A stretch of DNA of 64,000 nucleotides from Acidobacteriota bacterium (GTDB taxonomy: Bacteria; Acidobacteriota; Blastocatellia; Pyrinomonadales; Pyrinomonadaceae). Made by a program: the position numbers and the translations under genes. Below the pieces are notes generated by a model, which was given only the letters and a program-made list of their open reading frames with translations, was not told where the DNA came from and made no database searches. The stretch spans positions 1,994,001 through 2,058,000 of the forward strand of contig CP065003.1 in assembly GCA_016700175.1 (NCBI GenBank), given 5' to 3'. Shown here piece after piece: positions 34,958 to 43,923 of the stretch (positions are counted from its first letter, which is position 1; each line of letters begins with the position of its first letter).

Positions 34958-36525
34958 ATGCTGTTCCTCACGCAGTCCGCCGCCGTTTACGGCATCGACG
35001 CCCTCATCGTCGATATCGAAGTCAACCTGAAACCCAAACAAGGGGAGAACGACCAGACCCCCAGGATCGTCGTCGTAGCCTTCCCGATACCGCCGTCCGC
35101 GAGTCGAAGGAGCGCATCCGCGCCTCGATCGACAACAGCGGGTTCTTCTTCACGCTCGAAAACGTCACCGTCAATCTGGCTCCCGCCGACGTGCGGAAGG
35201 AAGGCGCGAGCTTTGATCTTCCGATCGCGCTGAGCATTCTCGGCGCCTCCGGCGACCTGGGCAAGGCAGAGGACCTGCAGGACGTTCTGAGCATCGGCGA
35301 GCTCTCGCTCGACGGGCGCGTGCGCCCGGTCAGGGGCGCCCTGTCGATCGCGCTAAGGGCGCGCGATTCGGGGATCAATCACCTGATCATCCCCGAGGAG
35401 AACGCCCCGGAAGCCGCTGTTGTGAAGGAGGTTACGGTCTATCCCGTTTCCACGCTCCGCGACGCCGTGACGGTTTGCATAGACCTTATGGCGGGGAACG
35501 AGACCCGGATCAAGCCCGCCAGTCCGGAAGAAGCGATGAAGCCTCGCGCGGAACCAAAGCAGAGGATCGACTTCAACGAGGTACGCGGGCAGCAGACCGC
35601 GAAACGCGCGCTTGAGGTCGCGAGCGCAGGCGGCCACAACATCCTTCTGATCGGCCCGCCGGGCTCCGGCAAGACGATGCTCGCAAAGCGATTCCCGACG
35701 ATACTTCCGCCGCTGGAATTCGAGGAATCGCTCGAGATCACGAAGATCCACTCGGTCGCCGGACTCACTAACGGGACCGGCCTTGTCACCGAAAGGCAGT
35801 TCCGGAATCCGCACCACACGATCTCGCAGGCGGGGCTGATCGGCGGCGGATCGATACCGAGGCCCGGCGAGGTTTCGCTGGCGCACAACGGCGTCCTGTT
35901 TCTCGACGAGCTTCCGGAGTTCGAAAGGACGGCACTCGAGGTCCTCCGCCAGCCGCTCGAAGACAAAGAGGTCACTATCTCCCGCGCAGCGCTTTCGCTG
36001 ACTTTTCCTGCCAGTTTCACTCTCGTCGCCTCGATGAACCCTTGCCCGTGCGGTTACCACGGTTCGGGCCGCGAGTGCTTCTGCAACCCTTTCATGATCC
36101 AGCGGTACGTCGGACGGATCTCCGGGCCTTTGATGGACCGCATCGACATCCACGTCGACGTTCCGGCGGTGAAGTTCAAGGAACTCCGCGGCCGAGGCGT
36201 TCCGGAGGGCGACACTTCTGACGTGATCCGAAGGCGCGTCGTTCAGGCGAGGAAGATCCAGCTTGAGAGGTTCAAGGGAGAGGGCATTTACTCGAACTCG
36301 GCGATGGAGCCGCGGCTTATCAGAAAATACTGCGGCCTGGACGAGGAGAGCGAATCGATGCTCGAAAGGGCGATGACGAAGCAGGGATTGTCGGCAAGAG
36401 CCCACGACCGGATCCTCAAGGTCGCCAGGACGATCGCCGATCTGGAACGCTCGGAAAAGATCGCCCCCGGTCACATCAGCGAGGCGATCAACTACCGCTC
36501 GCTCGATAAGAACTACTGGGTCTGA
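34958..36525 (+). pseudogene. comM: ComM/YifB-type Mg-chelatase-like AAA+ protein, one frameshift
   Basis: If repaired this encodes about 522 residues, the usual size for ComM, a hexameric helicase promoting branch migration during natural transformation. The first 40 codons read MLFLTQSAAVYGIDALIVDIEVNL. Near 35078 one G is missing in GTCGTAGCCTTCCCG (expected ...VVGLPDTAVRESKERI), and the rest continues in another frame with LAPADVRKEGASFDLPIAL, the Walker A loop IGPPGSGKTMLAKRFP, Walker B LFLDELPEF, FTLVASMNPCPCGYHG and the C-terminal sensor block LSARAHDRILKVARTIADL. A second start at 35191 would lack the first domain. It is either a recent pseudogene or a one-base sequencing error. Confidence 0.9.
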
Positions 36526-36617
36526 AAGGGAGGACCGCTAGTTCCCCGGGGGTATCTGTTTCTGGTCTCCGGTCCCGGGAATCGCACCTCGCAGACCAAG
36601 AGTGACTTTTGTCCCTG

Positions 36618-36733
36618 TTATCTTTGCGGCACTTTGCGCCTTACGGCTTTGCGAGAGGTCTTTGATCCATCGAACGCTTCGACCATGGCAAGAGATCGGG
36701 CCCGCAAAGCCGCCAAGGCGCAAAGGCCAGCGA
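36618..36733. repeat. Imperfect inverted repeat of CTTTGCG motifs between convergent genes
   Basis: The left arm (about 36618-36656) reads CTTTGCGGCACTTTGCGCC and then TTACGGCTTTGCGAG. The right arm (about 36700-36733) is the imperfect reverse complement with CCCGCAAAGCCGCC and GGCGCAAAGG. It sits between the stops of comM and the radical SAM gene. The arms resemble those at 33060-33168. It might help end transcription but has no terminal T run. Confidence 0.7.
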
Positions 36734-36766
36734 AGGAGAGAAAGCAGCTCAACACTACCGAGCGGT

Positions 36767-37555
36767 CTACCGGCTTACGACATTCAGGGCGGTTCTTTCC
36801 GCCAGCCTTTCGACCATCGATGCGACATCCTCCGGAGAGACCTTTCGGGGGGTTACCGCCGGGTAGGGTGTTTCTTCGTAGTTTCCGCGGGCCTCGATGA
36901 ACCACGCTCGCGGTATCGCGCGGGTCGGGGTGTTGATCTGCACCTCGTCCGGGCCGATGTCTCTAAGGATCTCGCACAGTGATTCGAACTGCGTTTCGCT
37001 GTACGGCCGGTACATCGACTGGATCGCTAGAAATCCATCGTACGTCTTGCGGAAATTCTTGATCCCCTCGACCACGGATTCAAGCGTGATCCCTTCGACG
37101 GGCCGGTTGATGCGCCTGAAGGAAGTCTCGTCCGAGGCGTCGAGCTTGCAGAACACGCGGTCCGCGAGCGAAAGATCGGCGACGACCTCCTCATCGTTGA
37201 GGTGGGCGGCATTCGTCAGCACGACGACTTCCTTTCCGGTTATCGCCCGGGCCGCGCGGATCGCCTCCCCGAGGTTCTTCGCGAGCGTCGGCTCTCCGCT
37301 TCCGGAGAAGGTAACGACGTCCGCCGAGCGCCAGTCGGACTTGTGAAGGTCGGCGATGACCTGCCTGGTGGGTACGAACTCGCTTCGCTTATCTGTGTGG
37401 ACGTTGATCTTTCCGAGTTGGCAGTAGACGCAGCGAAAGGAGCAGATCGAATTGACGAAGAGCAGATCGACACCCAACGACCGACCGAGCCTCCACGACT
37501 CGACCGGCCCGTAGACCGTGCTCAGCCTCGGATAGATCTCTTCGCAGTCTCCCAT
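36767..37555 (-). CDS. Radical SAM protein (COG0731-like)
   Basis: A 262-residue radical SAM enzyme. The [4Fe-4S] ligand motif is CSFRCVYC (CxxxCxxC) near residue 38, followed by the GSGEPT SAM-binding motif (FSGSGEPTLAKNLGEAI) and VVLTNAAHL. The general shape (YGPVESWRLGRSLGVDLL, then CxxxCxxC, then ending with DEVQINTPTRA) resembles the COG0731 Fe-S oxidoreductases related to wybutosine synthesis, though bacterial members have no proven reaction. ATG 37555 is used because GGAAAAGG lies just ahead. It follows the tandem stress protein by 22 bp and should share its sigma-54 promoter. Confidence 0.83.
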   Translation of the reverse strand: MGDCEEIYPRLSTVYGPVESWRLGRSLGVDLLFVNSICSFRCVYCQLGKINVHTDKRSEFVPTRQVIADLHKSDWRSADVVTFSGSGEPTLAKNLGEAIRAARAITGKEVVVLTNAAHLNDEEVVADLSLADRVFCKLDASDETSFRRINRPVEGITLESVVEGIKNFRKTYDGFLAIQSMYRPYSETQFESLCEILRDIGPDEVQINTPTRAIPRAWFIEARGNYEETPYPAVTPRKVSPEDVASMVERLAERTALNVVSR

Positions 37556-37577
37556 CACCTTTTCCGAAGTGCCACGA

Positions 37578-38468
37578 TCAGCGTCTGACGACCTCGACCG
37601 GACAGTCGGCACGCGCCGCGACAGCGGCTGACGTGCTTCCGATCAGGAATCTTCCGAGTTTGACTGCCGACGAGTTCGCGCCGATGAAGACGCAGTCGGC
37701 TCCGACCCTCGCGGCTTCTTCAATCACTACCTGCTTCGGGTTCCCGTTTCTGACCTCCAGAGTAACGCCGCAGCCTGCGCCTTCAAGCGTCTTGAATGCT
37801 TCATCGGCAAGCTTTCGTATCGTCTCCCGCTCTGTCTTCGCCTCTTCCTTGACCCAGTCGACGATCGGAGGAATGAATCTTCCGACCGCCGTCGGAACCA
37901 GCTCCTCGCAGGCAGTTACAAGATGGATCTCGCAGGGAACTTCCCAGTGCCTTTTCGCGACTGCATCGACGGCCGCGTACGAACCTTTCGATCCGTCGAA
38001 GGCTATCACGATAACGGACTTTCCAGGCGAAGCCTCGAACGTCCTTCCGATCCTCACCGAACAAGCGGCCTCCGAAAGTACCTTTTGCGAGATGCTTCCG
38101 AGAAACAGCCTGCCGAGCGCCGTCCGGCCCTGCGAACCGACGACTACGAGGTCCGGCTTGAACTGCTCGGCCTCCGTCAGTATCTCGCGCGCGGGTGACC
38201 CCGCGACGGCCTTTGAATCGACTTTCCAGTCCGGGAACAGGGTGCCGATCCGCTCCGCCGCGTGCTTTGCGAGAGTCGAAGCCTCTGCCAGGCCGTTCGT
38301 CGAACGCTCGCCGGCAACGGACGAATTTCCGTTCTCCCCCACCTCGGGCAGCCAGTGTTCGGCGACCGAGATTACGAGCGCCTCGGCATCCGCGATCCCC
38401 GAACGCGGAAGGTCCTCGATAGCCTGGTCGGCGGAGGGTGAGCCGTCATAGGCTACGAGGACCTTCAT
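37578..38468 (-). CDS. Tandem-domain universal stress protein
   Basis: A 296-residue protein with two Usp domains. Domain 1 (about 1-140) starts MKVLVAYDGSPSADQAI and has the ATP-binding loop VVGSQGRTALGRLFLGSISQKVL. Domain 2 (about 147-296) starts VIVIAFDGSKGSYAAVDAV and has a weaker loop (FIGANSSAVKLGRFLIGSTS). Tandem Usp proteins respond to starvation, hypoxia or redox stress. ATG 38468 gives the standard N-terminus. A sigma-54-type promoter lies 90 bp upstream at 38558-38571, and the adjacent divergent gene is an NtrC-type activator. Confidence 0.92.
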   Translation of the reverse strand: MKVLVAYDGSPSADQAIEDLPRSGIADAEALVISVAEHWLPEVGENGNSSVAGERSTNGLAEASTLAKHAAERIGTLFPDWKVDSKAVAGSPAREILTEAEQFKPDLVVVGSQGRTALGRLFLGSISQKVLSEAACSVRIGRTFEASPGKSVIVIAFDGSKGSYAAVDAVAKRHWEVPCEIHLVTACEELVPTAVGRFIPPIVDWVKEEAKTERETIRKLADEAFKTLEGAGCGVTLEVRNGNPKQVVIEEAARVGADCVFIGANSSAVKLGRFLIGSTSAAVAARADCPVEVVRR

Positions 38469-38557
38469 TGTTTGCTCTCTGCTTACCATTAGAGAAAATG
38501 CTCAAACACTGCCGGTGAAATTTCAGGATCGGCCCGATGTTTTCACCCGACGATTCG

Positions 38558-38571
38558 GCAAAGAACATGCC
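38558..38571 (-). promoter_or_regulatory. Sigma-54 promoter for the tandem universal stress protein
   Basis: The minus strand reads TGGCATGTTCTTTGCC, matching the sigma-54 pattern TGGCACGN4TTGCW with the invariant GG and GC at the right spacing and one change in the -24 box. Expected start is near 38546, and the gene begins at 38468. A GC-rich TTCCGCG-type inverted motif lies at 38635-38654. Confidence 0.75.
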
Positions 38572-38665
38572 ATGTCCGCAACCTCGTATTTATCGGCACT
38601 TTGCGGCTGCATGATGTTAGATGGAGGCGAGTGGGCGCGGATTCCTGCGCGGAAGGCGTGGGCAA

Positions 38666-38695
38666 TTTTCACGATCATGCGAATGGGAATATAAT
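38666..38695 (+). promoter_or_regulatory. Possible sigma-70 promoter of the response-regulator gene
   Basis: A perfect TATAAT at 38690-38695 follows a poor -35 (TTTTCA, 38666-38671) by 18 bp, and the gene starts 65 bp later. The weak -35 would suit an activated or low-level promoter. Confidence 0.4.
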
Positions 38696-38760
38696 TCAAT
38701 TGAAGGGAAAGTTCTCCTCTCGCTTCGTTGCGCGCAGGAATGTGCGGGAGAATCAGACGA

Positions 38761-40173
38761 ATGGCAAGACAGTCCGGCAAAGCTGAGACGATCCTGGTCG
38801 TCGACGACGATCCGCAGATACGCACGACGCTCGACAGCGTCCTCAAGTCGTGGGGTTACAAGTGTGTGGAGGCGGGTACGGTCGCCGACGGCGAGCTTGT
38901 ATTCAGCGACATTGTGCCTGCGGTAGTACTCCTGGACATCGACCTTCCCGACGGTTCGGGCCTCGACCTTCTCACAAGGATCAAAGAGATCAGCGCCGAT
39001 ACCATCGTCGTGATGATCACCGGCGATGTGAACGTCGATAACACGATCGAGGCGCTGCGGGGCGGGGCTCACGATTTCATAGGCAAGCCGATCAGCCTTC
39101 AGGAGCTGAAGATAACGATCCGCAACGGGATCGAGACTCGCGAGCTTCGGAAAGAGGTCCAGTCGGTCAGGAAGGCGAGGTCGGAGAAGTTCAGCTTTGA
39201 TCAGATCATAGGTGAGTCCCCGCCGATGAAGTACGCCATCGAGATGGCGAAAAAGGTCGCCGGTTCGGACATCAACGCGGTGCTTCTGCAGGGCGAGACA
39301 GGAACGGGGAAAGACCTGTTCGCGCGCGCGATCCACTACGCTTCGGACCGGGCCGACCATCCGTATCTGGCCATCAACTGCGCCGCTTTACCGGCGAACC
39401 TGATCGAATCCGAGCTGTTCGGTTACGAAAAGGGCGCTTTTACGGATGCGAAAAGCCGCAAGGAAGGTCTTTTCGAACAGGCGAACGGCGGGACTCTTTT
39501 CCTCGATGAGATCGGCGAGATGGACATCACGCTGCAGGCGAAGCTCCTGAGGGTCCTCGAGGACAACGCGTTCCGAAGGGTCGGAGGGCTGAAGGACCTT
39601 CCCCTCGACGTCCGCGTTATCGCTGCGTCGAACCGCGATCTGAAGCAGGAGAGCGGCGAAGGAAACTTCCGTCTGGACCTCTACTACCGGCTGTCGGTTA
39701 TCCAGATCGACATACCTCCGCTTCGCGACCGCGGCGACGACATACTTTTGCTGGCGAAACATTATATTGACGAGGTAAACGACAAGTGGCGCAAGACCAG
39801 GAAGCTCAAGGACCTTGCGCCTGAGGCCGCCTCGCTGTTCTTGAAACACGAGTGGCTCGGCAATGTTCGCGAACTCAAGAACGTGATCGAGCGGGCGTCC
39901 ATACTCGAAGATGGCGAGCACGTGACGGCCCTTCACCTCCCATTCAACAACCGCCCGGGCGCCTCCCCGGCTTCGGACGGATCGCCGGCGTTCATTCTCC
40001 CACCTGCGGGAATTCCTCTCGCGGACGTCGAGATGCAGCTCGTCCATCAGGCGCTTGAGCGGACCGGCGGCAATCTGACGCAGGCCGCAAAGCTGCTGGA
40101 CATCTCGCGTGACCAGATGCGTTACAGGCTCAAGAAGGAAGAGGAAGCCGACGGAACCGCGGCCACCGGCTGA
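38761..40173 (+). CDS. NtrC-family sigma-54-dependent response regulator
   Basis: A 470-residue activator in the classic three-domain order. The receiver (about 10-125) has DDD at 15-17, phosphoacceptor Asp59 and the Lys of GKP near 109. The AAA+ domain (about 147-380) has Walker A GETGTGKD at 178-185, the sigma-54 contact loop GAFTDA at 225-230 (consensus GAFTGA; the Asp variant is found in some active members), Walker B GGTLFLDEIGEM and arginine-finger region. A Fis-type helix-turn-helix ends the protein (GGNLTQAAKLLDISRDQMRYRL). ATG 38761 is preceded by GGGAGA. Its stop overlaps the kinase start, so the pair is coupled. Confidence 0.95.
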   Translation: MARQSGKAETILVVDDDPQIRTTLDSVLKSWGYKCVEAGTVADGELVFSDIVPAVVLLDIDLPDGSGLDLLTRIKEISADTIVVMITGDVNVDNTIEALRGGAHDFIGKPISLQELKITIRNGIETRELRKEVQSVRKARSEKFSFDQIIGESPPMKYAIEMAKKVAGSDINAVLLQGETGTGKDLFARAIHYASDRADHPYLAINCAALPANLIESELFGYEKGAFTDAKSRKEGLFEQANGGTLFLDEIGEMDITLQAKLLRVLEDNAFRRVGGLKDLPLDVRVIAASNRDLKQESGEGNFRLDLYYRLSVIQIDIPPLRDRGDDILLLAKHYIDEVNDKWRKTRKLKDLAPEAASLFLKHEWLGNVRELKNVIERASILEDGEHVTALHLPFNNRPGASPASDGSPAFILPPAGIPLADVEMQLVHQALERTGGNLTQAAKLLDISRDQMRYRLKKEEEADGTAATG

Positions 40174-42101
40174 TGACCTTGACGAACCACGAAGAAGCAA
40201 ACGACAGCGCCGCACTTCTGCGCGAGCTCTCCGACATCAAGTACGCGCTCGACGAATCCACGATCGTGGCGATCACGGACCGGAAGGGCGTGATCACGTA
40301 CGTCAACGAGAAATTCTGCCGCATTTCAAAGTATTCGCCCGAGGAACTGCTCGGAAATACTCACCGGGTGATCAACTCGGGCTACCATCCGAAAGAGTTC
40401 TTCCGCGATATGTGGAGGACGATCTCCGGAGGCGAGATCTGGCGCGGGGAGATCCGGAACCGTGCGAAGGACGGCACGTTCTACTGGGTCGACACGACGA
40501 TCGTCCCCTCCCTCGACGAGGAGGGAAAACCTTATCAGTACGTTGCGATCCGGCACGACATCACCGCCCGCCGCGAGGCCGAGGAGAGAATCCGCCAGCA
40601 GGCTTCCCTGCTTGAGCGCACTCGCGATGCGATCCTTGTCTGTGATCTGGATTTCAGGGTCATATACTGGAACAAGGGCGCGGAAAGGATCTACGGCTGG
40701 GAATCCGCCGAGATCCTTGGAAGGAACATCTGCGACGTTATCTGCGGAGGCGGCAAGGAGATGCTCGGCGAGGCCGCCGAAGCACTCGCCGAAAAGGGAG
40801 AATGGCAGAAGGAGACCGGAAACTTCAACAAGGAAGGCCGGCCGATCACCGTCTTCAGCCGGTGGACGCTGGTCAGATCCGATGACGGAAAACCGGATTA
40901 TTACCTGATTCTGAACAGCGACGTGTCGGAGCTCAGAAGCGCGGAAGAACATCTTCTGAGGGCCCAGCGGATGGAATCCATAGGGACTCTCGCCGGCGGT
41001 ATCGCACACGACCTGAACAACATTCTCTCGCCGATCCTCATGGCGGTCGAGATGCTGAAGACGGACGATTCGGTTAACGAGGCGTCCGAACCCTGGCTGT
41101 CGATAATTCACGACAACACGAAACGAGGCGCGGACCTGATCAAACAGGTGCTGACCTTTGCGCGAGGCGTGAAAGGCGACCGGATCAGCGTCAGCGTAAA
41201 GCACCTTGTGAAAGAGCTTGTAAAGGTCCTGAAAGAAACGCTTCCGAAACAGATCGAGATCTCGTACCGGATCGACGAAGACTTGCCGACGGTGTTGGCA
41301 GATCCCACACAGCTTCACCAGGTGCTCATGAACCTTGCCGTGAACGCCCGAGACGCGATGCCGCACGGCGGTTCGCTCCGGTTCGACGTGCGCTACGCGG
41401 ATGTAAGCGAAGATTACCGCTCGTTCGTGGCAGAAGCCGAACCCGGCAGCTACGTCGCCGTGAGCGTGGAAGACTCGGGCACGGGGATGGACAAGGAAGT
41501 GATGGAGAGGATCTTCGACCCGTTCTACACGACCAAGGCCACCGGAAAGGGAACCGGGCTCGGGCTCGCCACCTCGGCGTCGATCGTCCGAAGTCACGGA
41601 GGGTTCCTGAACGTCTACAGCGAGCCGGAGAGAGGGTCGCGCTTCTCCGTTTATATTCCGGCCGAAACACGTCGCGAAGTCGCCGCGGAATCGTCGACAA
41701 CTCCCAGGTATCCGCGCGGAAACGGTGAGCTTATCCTGATCGCCGACGACGAGGAAAAGATCCTCACGGTGACCCGAGCTACACTGGAGAAGTTCGGTTA
41801 CAGGGTCGAGGCCGCGAGGGACGGCGCCGAGGCGGTCGAGGCATTCTCGCGATCTAGGGATGAGATCGCAATGGTACTTACGGATGTTGCGATGCCAGTA
41901 ATGGACGGGGAGACGGCGATCCGGAAGATCAGGGAGATAGATCCCGGCGCCAAGGTCATAGCCGCCAGCGGCCTCGCGTCCGAACTCGACCTCGATGGAG
42001 GCAAGATCGACGCCTTTCTCTCAAAACCGTTCACCGCTGAGACTCTTCTTACAAAGATCGCCGAGGTCCTCGGCCGGGAACCCTCAGAACCTGGTCCCTG
42101 A
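40173..42101 (+). CDS. PAS-containing hybrid histidine kinase
   Basis: A 642-residue soluble sensor kinase. Two PAS domains (about 20-140 and 145-262) are followed by the phosphoacceptor helix with GGIAHDLNNILSPILMA (His near 278), the ATPase domain with N-box MNLAVNARDAMP, G1 DSGTGMDKEVMERIFDPFYTT and G2 GKGTGLGLATS, and a C-terminal receiver (about 515-637) with Asp near 570 in MVLTDVAMP. There are no membrane segments, so the signal is probably cytoplasmic, for example redox, oxygen or a small ligand bound by PAS. The start overlaps the regulator stop (ATGA), making an obvious pair. Confidence 0.94.
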   Translation: MTLTNHEEANDSAALLRELSDIKYALDESTIVAITDRKGVITYVNEKFCRISKYSPEELLGNTHRVINSGYHPKEFFRDMWRTISGGEIWRGEIRNRAKDGTFYWVDTTIVPSLDEEGKPYQYVAIRHDITARREAEERIRQQASLLERTRDAILVCDLDFRVIYWNKGAERIYGWESAEILGRNICDVICGGGKEMLGEAAEALAEKGEWQKETGNFNKEGRPITVFSRWTLVRSDDGKPDYYLILNSDVSELRSAEEHLLRAQRMESIGTLAGGIAHDLNNILSPILMAVEMLKTDDSVNEASEPWLSIIHDNTKRGADLIKQVLTFARGVKGDRISVSVKHLVKELVKVLKETLPKQIEISYRIDEDLPTVLADPTQLHQVLMNLAVNARDAMPHGGSLRFDVRYADVSEDYRSFVAEAEPGSYVAVSVEDSGTGMDKEVMERIFDPFYTTKATGKGTGLGLATSASIVRSHGGFLNVYSEPERGSRFSVYIPAETRREVAAESSTTPRYPRGNGELILIADDEEKILTVTRATLEKFGYRVEAARDGAEAVEAFSRSRDEIAMVLTDVAMPVMDGETAIRKIREIDPGAKVIAASGLASELDLDGGKIDAFLSKPFTAETLLTKIAEVLGREPSEPGP

Positions 42102-42204
42102 CCTCAAAGAACCCCACGGAAAGACACGCGGCGACCCGCGAAAAATTACCTGACCGTAAACTGCTGAGCGCGCATCGGTTCGGTGTTCATTGCCTCCGGA
42201 TGTC

Positions 42205-42218
42205 GGAACGCCGATTGC
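42205..42218 (+). promoter_or_regulatory. Sigma-54 promoter for the FMN-barrel/CBS/PRTase/metallothionein operon
   Basis: TCGGAACGCCGATTGCAC matches GGCACGN4TTGCA with one change (A for C in the -24 box) and exact GG-to-GC spacing. The first gene starts 40 bp further on. An AT-rich CCGCGAAAAATT motif lies about 60 bp upstream at 42136-42147. Confidence 0.72.
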
Positions 42219-42257
42219 ACACGTGTGATAGTGTGTAGGGATCGGGAATCGGCCGGG

Positions 42258-42737
42258 ATGACATTGGCTTCGGTCCCGGCATTTGAGTTTCGAAGCCGGA
42301 CAGGGGCAGCTGTGTGGAATCAACTTGACGAAAACCAGGCGAAGGCAATACTCGCCGCGAAACATTTTGCTCATCTCGGATGTGTGCTGGATGACGGAAC
42401 GCCTTATGTCATCCCCGTAAACTACATCCTGAAAGATGGCGCGATCTATATTCACAGCCTTGAGGGAAAGAAGCTCGAGGCACTGCGGAACAACAAGAGC
42501 GCCTGCATCCAGGTCGAAGACATCCGCAGTCCGTTCAAATGGCGAAGCGCCATCGCTTTCGGGGAATTCGAAGAGATTGAGGACCCCGAAGAAAGCAGCA
42601 GCATCCTGGAAGAACTTCTGGCCCATTTTACGGCGTTGACACCCGTGGAAGGGATCGAATCCGATAACCCTTCGCACGGCGAGATCGTCGTTTTCAGGAT
42701 CAGGATCGACCGCCTTACGGGCGTGGCAGAAAACTGA
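42258..42737 (+). CDS. FMN-binding split-barrel (pyridoxamine-phosphate-oxidase-like) protein
   Basis: A 159-residue protein of the PNPOx-like/flavin-reductase split-barrel group. The family pattern is clear: LDENQAKAILAAKHFAHLGCVLDDGTPYVIPVNYIL, then IYIHSLEGKKLEALRNNKSACIQVED (flavin phosphate-binding region) and SAIAFGEFEEIEDPEE. Such proteins bind FMN, F420 or heme and are frequent in hypoxia or stress regulons. ATG 42258 lies downstream of the predicted sigma-54 transcript start. It opens a five-gene operon; CBS protein follows after 42 bp. Confidence 0.85.
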   Translation: MTLASVPAFEFRSRTGAAVWNQLDENQAKAILAAKHFAHLGCVLDDGTPYVIPVNYILKDGAIYIHSLEGKKLEALRNNKSACIQVEDIRSPFKWRSAIAFGEFEEIEDPEESSSILEELLAHFTALTPVEGIESDNPSHGEIVVFRIRIDRLTGVAEN

Positions 42738-42779
42738 ATCGCGCCCCTTCTGAAATCTGGGAGCGCAAGGAGCAATAAG

Positions 42780-43220
42780 ATGGATATCAAGAACCTAATG
42801 ACAAGAGACCCCGCCAGATGCACGCTTGAAACGAGCCTGCACGACGTCGCACAGCTGATGATCGACAACGACTGCGGTTGTATTCCGGTCGTCGAGAATG
42901 ACGAATCGAAGACGCCGATCGGGATGATCACGGACCGCGACATCGTCATCAGGACCGTGGCGCACAACAAGAACCCTCTGAACATGATCGTCGGAGAGGT
43001 AATGACCGACAAAGTGATCTCGGTTACTCCCGACACGACCTTGGAAAAGGCCTGCGAACTAATGGAGAAGAACCACATCCGCAGGCTCGCGGTGACCAAC
43101 GAGAACAACGACCTGGTCGGGATGCTTGCCCAGGCGGACATCGCCAGATCGGCGCCGGAACACGAGACCGCCCAGCTAGTAAAGGAGGTTTCCGAGAGCA
43201 ATCTCGCGATGTCGGCGTAA
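42780..43220 (+). CDS. Two-CBS-domain protein
   Basis: A 146-residue protein made of one CBS pair. The first CBS spans about 1-60 (IKNLMTRDPARCTLETSLHDVAQLM, then GCIPVVEND, GMITDRDIVIR) and the second about 72-130 (VGEVMTDKVISVTPDTTLEKACELM, then HIRRLAVTNENNDLVGMLAQADIA). CBS pairs sense adenine nucleotides, and stand-alone versions are common in dormancy regulons. It is located between the FMN-barrel and phosphoribosyltransferase genes, 17 bp before the latter, in the sigma-54 operon. Confidence 0.95.
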   Translation: MDIKNLMTRDPARCTLETSLHDVAQLMIDNDCGCIPVVENDESKTPIGMITDRDIVIRTVAHNKNPLNMIVGEVMTDKVISVTPDTTLEKACELMEKNHIRRLAVTNENNDLVGMLAQADIARSAPEHETAQLVKEVSESNLAMSA

Positions 43221-43237
43221 GAAACGGAGGTGTGACG

Positions 43238-43909
43238 ATGCACCACAGATTCACTAACAGGCGCGAGGCCGGCAGATCGCTCGCGGCGAAGCTCGAGGGC
43301 TTCCGGAACAAATCCGGAGCAGTCGTTCTCGCGCTTCCGAGGGGCGGTGTGCCGGTCGCGTATGAAATTGCGAAAGCGCTGAACCTGCCTCTCGACGTCC
43401 AGGTCGTACGGAAACTAGGCGTCCCGGGCCAGAGGGAGCTTGCGTTCGGCGCGATCGCCCCCGGCGGCGTGGCGGTTTACAACGAACGGCTCCTTGAGCA
43501 GCTGAATCTCGGCGACGAAGCGATCGGCCGGGTCCGCGACGAGGAATCGGCAGAGCTCGCGCGCAGGGAATCGGAATACAGACGGGGTCGCGAGGCGCCG
43601 GATCTGAAAGGCAGGACAGTGATCCTTGTCGATGACGGTCTCGCCACCGGGGCGACGATGCGCGCGGCAGTCGAATCCGTGCGGAAGAAGTCGCCGGCGG
43701 GCATCATCGTGGCCGTGCCAGTCGCGGCGCCCGATATCTGTTCCGCGTTCGACATCCAGCCCGATGTGACGTGCGTCTGCCTCGTGATGCCGGAGCCGCT
43801 CTACGGCGTAGGATGGTGGTACGAGGATTTCGAACAGACCACGGACGAAAAAGTCCGCGAGCTTCTGGACGCTCTTCAGCCTGCCGCGGCTAACGGAAAG
43901 GCGGCCTGA
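43238..43909 (+). CDS. Phosphoribosyltransferase-domain protein
   Basis: A 223-residue type I phosphoribosyltransferase. The PRPP loop is VILVDDGLATGATMRAAV (about 127-144). The N-terminal part has VVLALPRGGVPVAYEIAKALNLPLDVQVVRKLGVPG, the form found in stress-island PRTases of mycobacteria, cyanobacteria and soil bacteria, whose substrate is unknown. The C-terminal hood ends WWYEDFEQTTDEKV. ATG 43238 is used because GGAGG lies seven bases ahead; a GTG six bases earlier is less well placed. It precedes the metallothionein-like gene by 14 bp. Confidence 0.9.
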   Translation: MHHRFTNRREAGRSLAAKLEGFRNKSGAVVLALPRGGVPVAYEIAKALNLPLDVQVVRKLGVPGQRELAFGAIAPGGVAVYNERLLEQLNLGDEAIGRVRDEESAELARRESEYRRGREAPDLKGRTVILVDDGLATGATMRAAVESVRKKSPAGIIVAVPVAAPDICSAFDIQPDVTCVCLVMPEPLYGVGWWYEDFEQTTDEKVRELLDALQPAAANGKAA

Positions 43910-43923
43910 CGAAGGGAAAGAAA

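Noticed and set aside
34778..35041. Minus-strand protein with Glu-Leu-Thr repeats opposite the comM array
   Set aside because: It is the translation of the 9-bp repeat on the other strand, overlapping the comM start. A similar plus-strand frame in actB (3057-3551) was rejected too.
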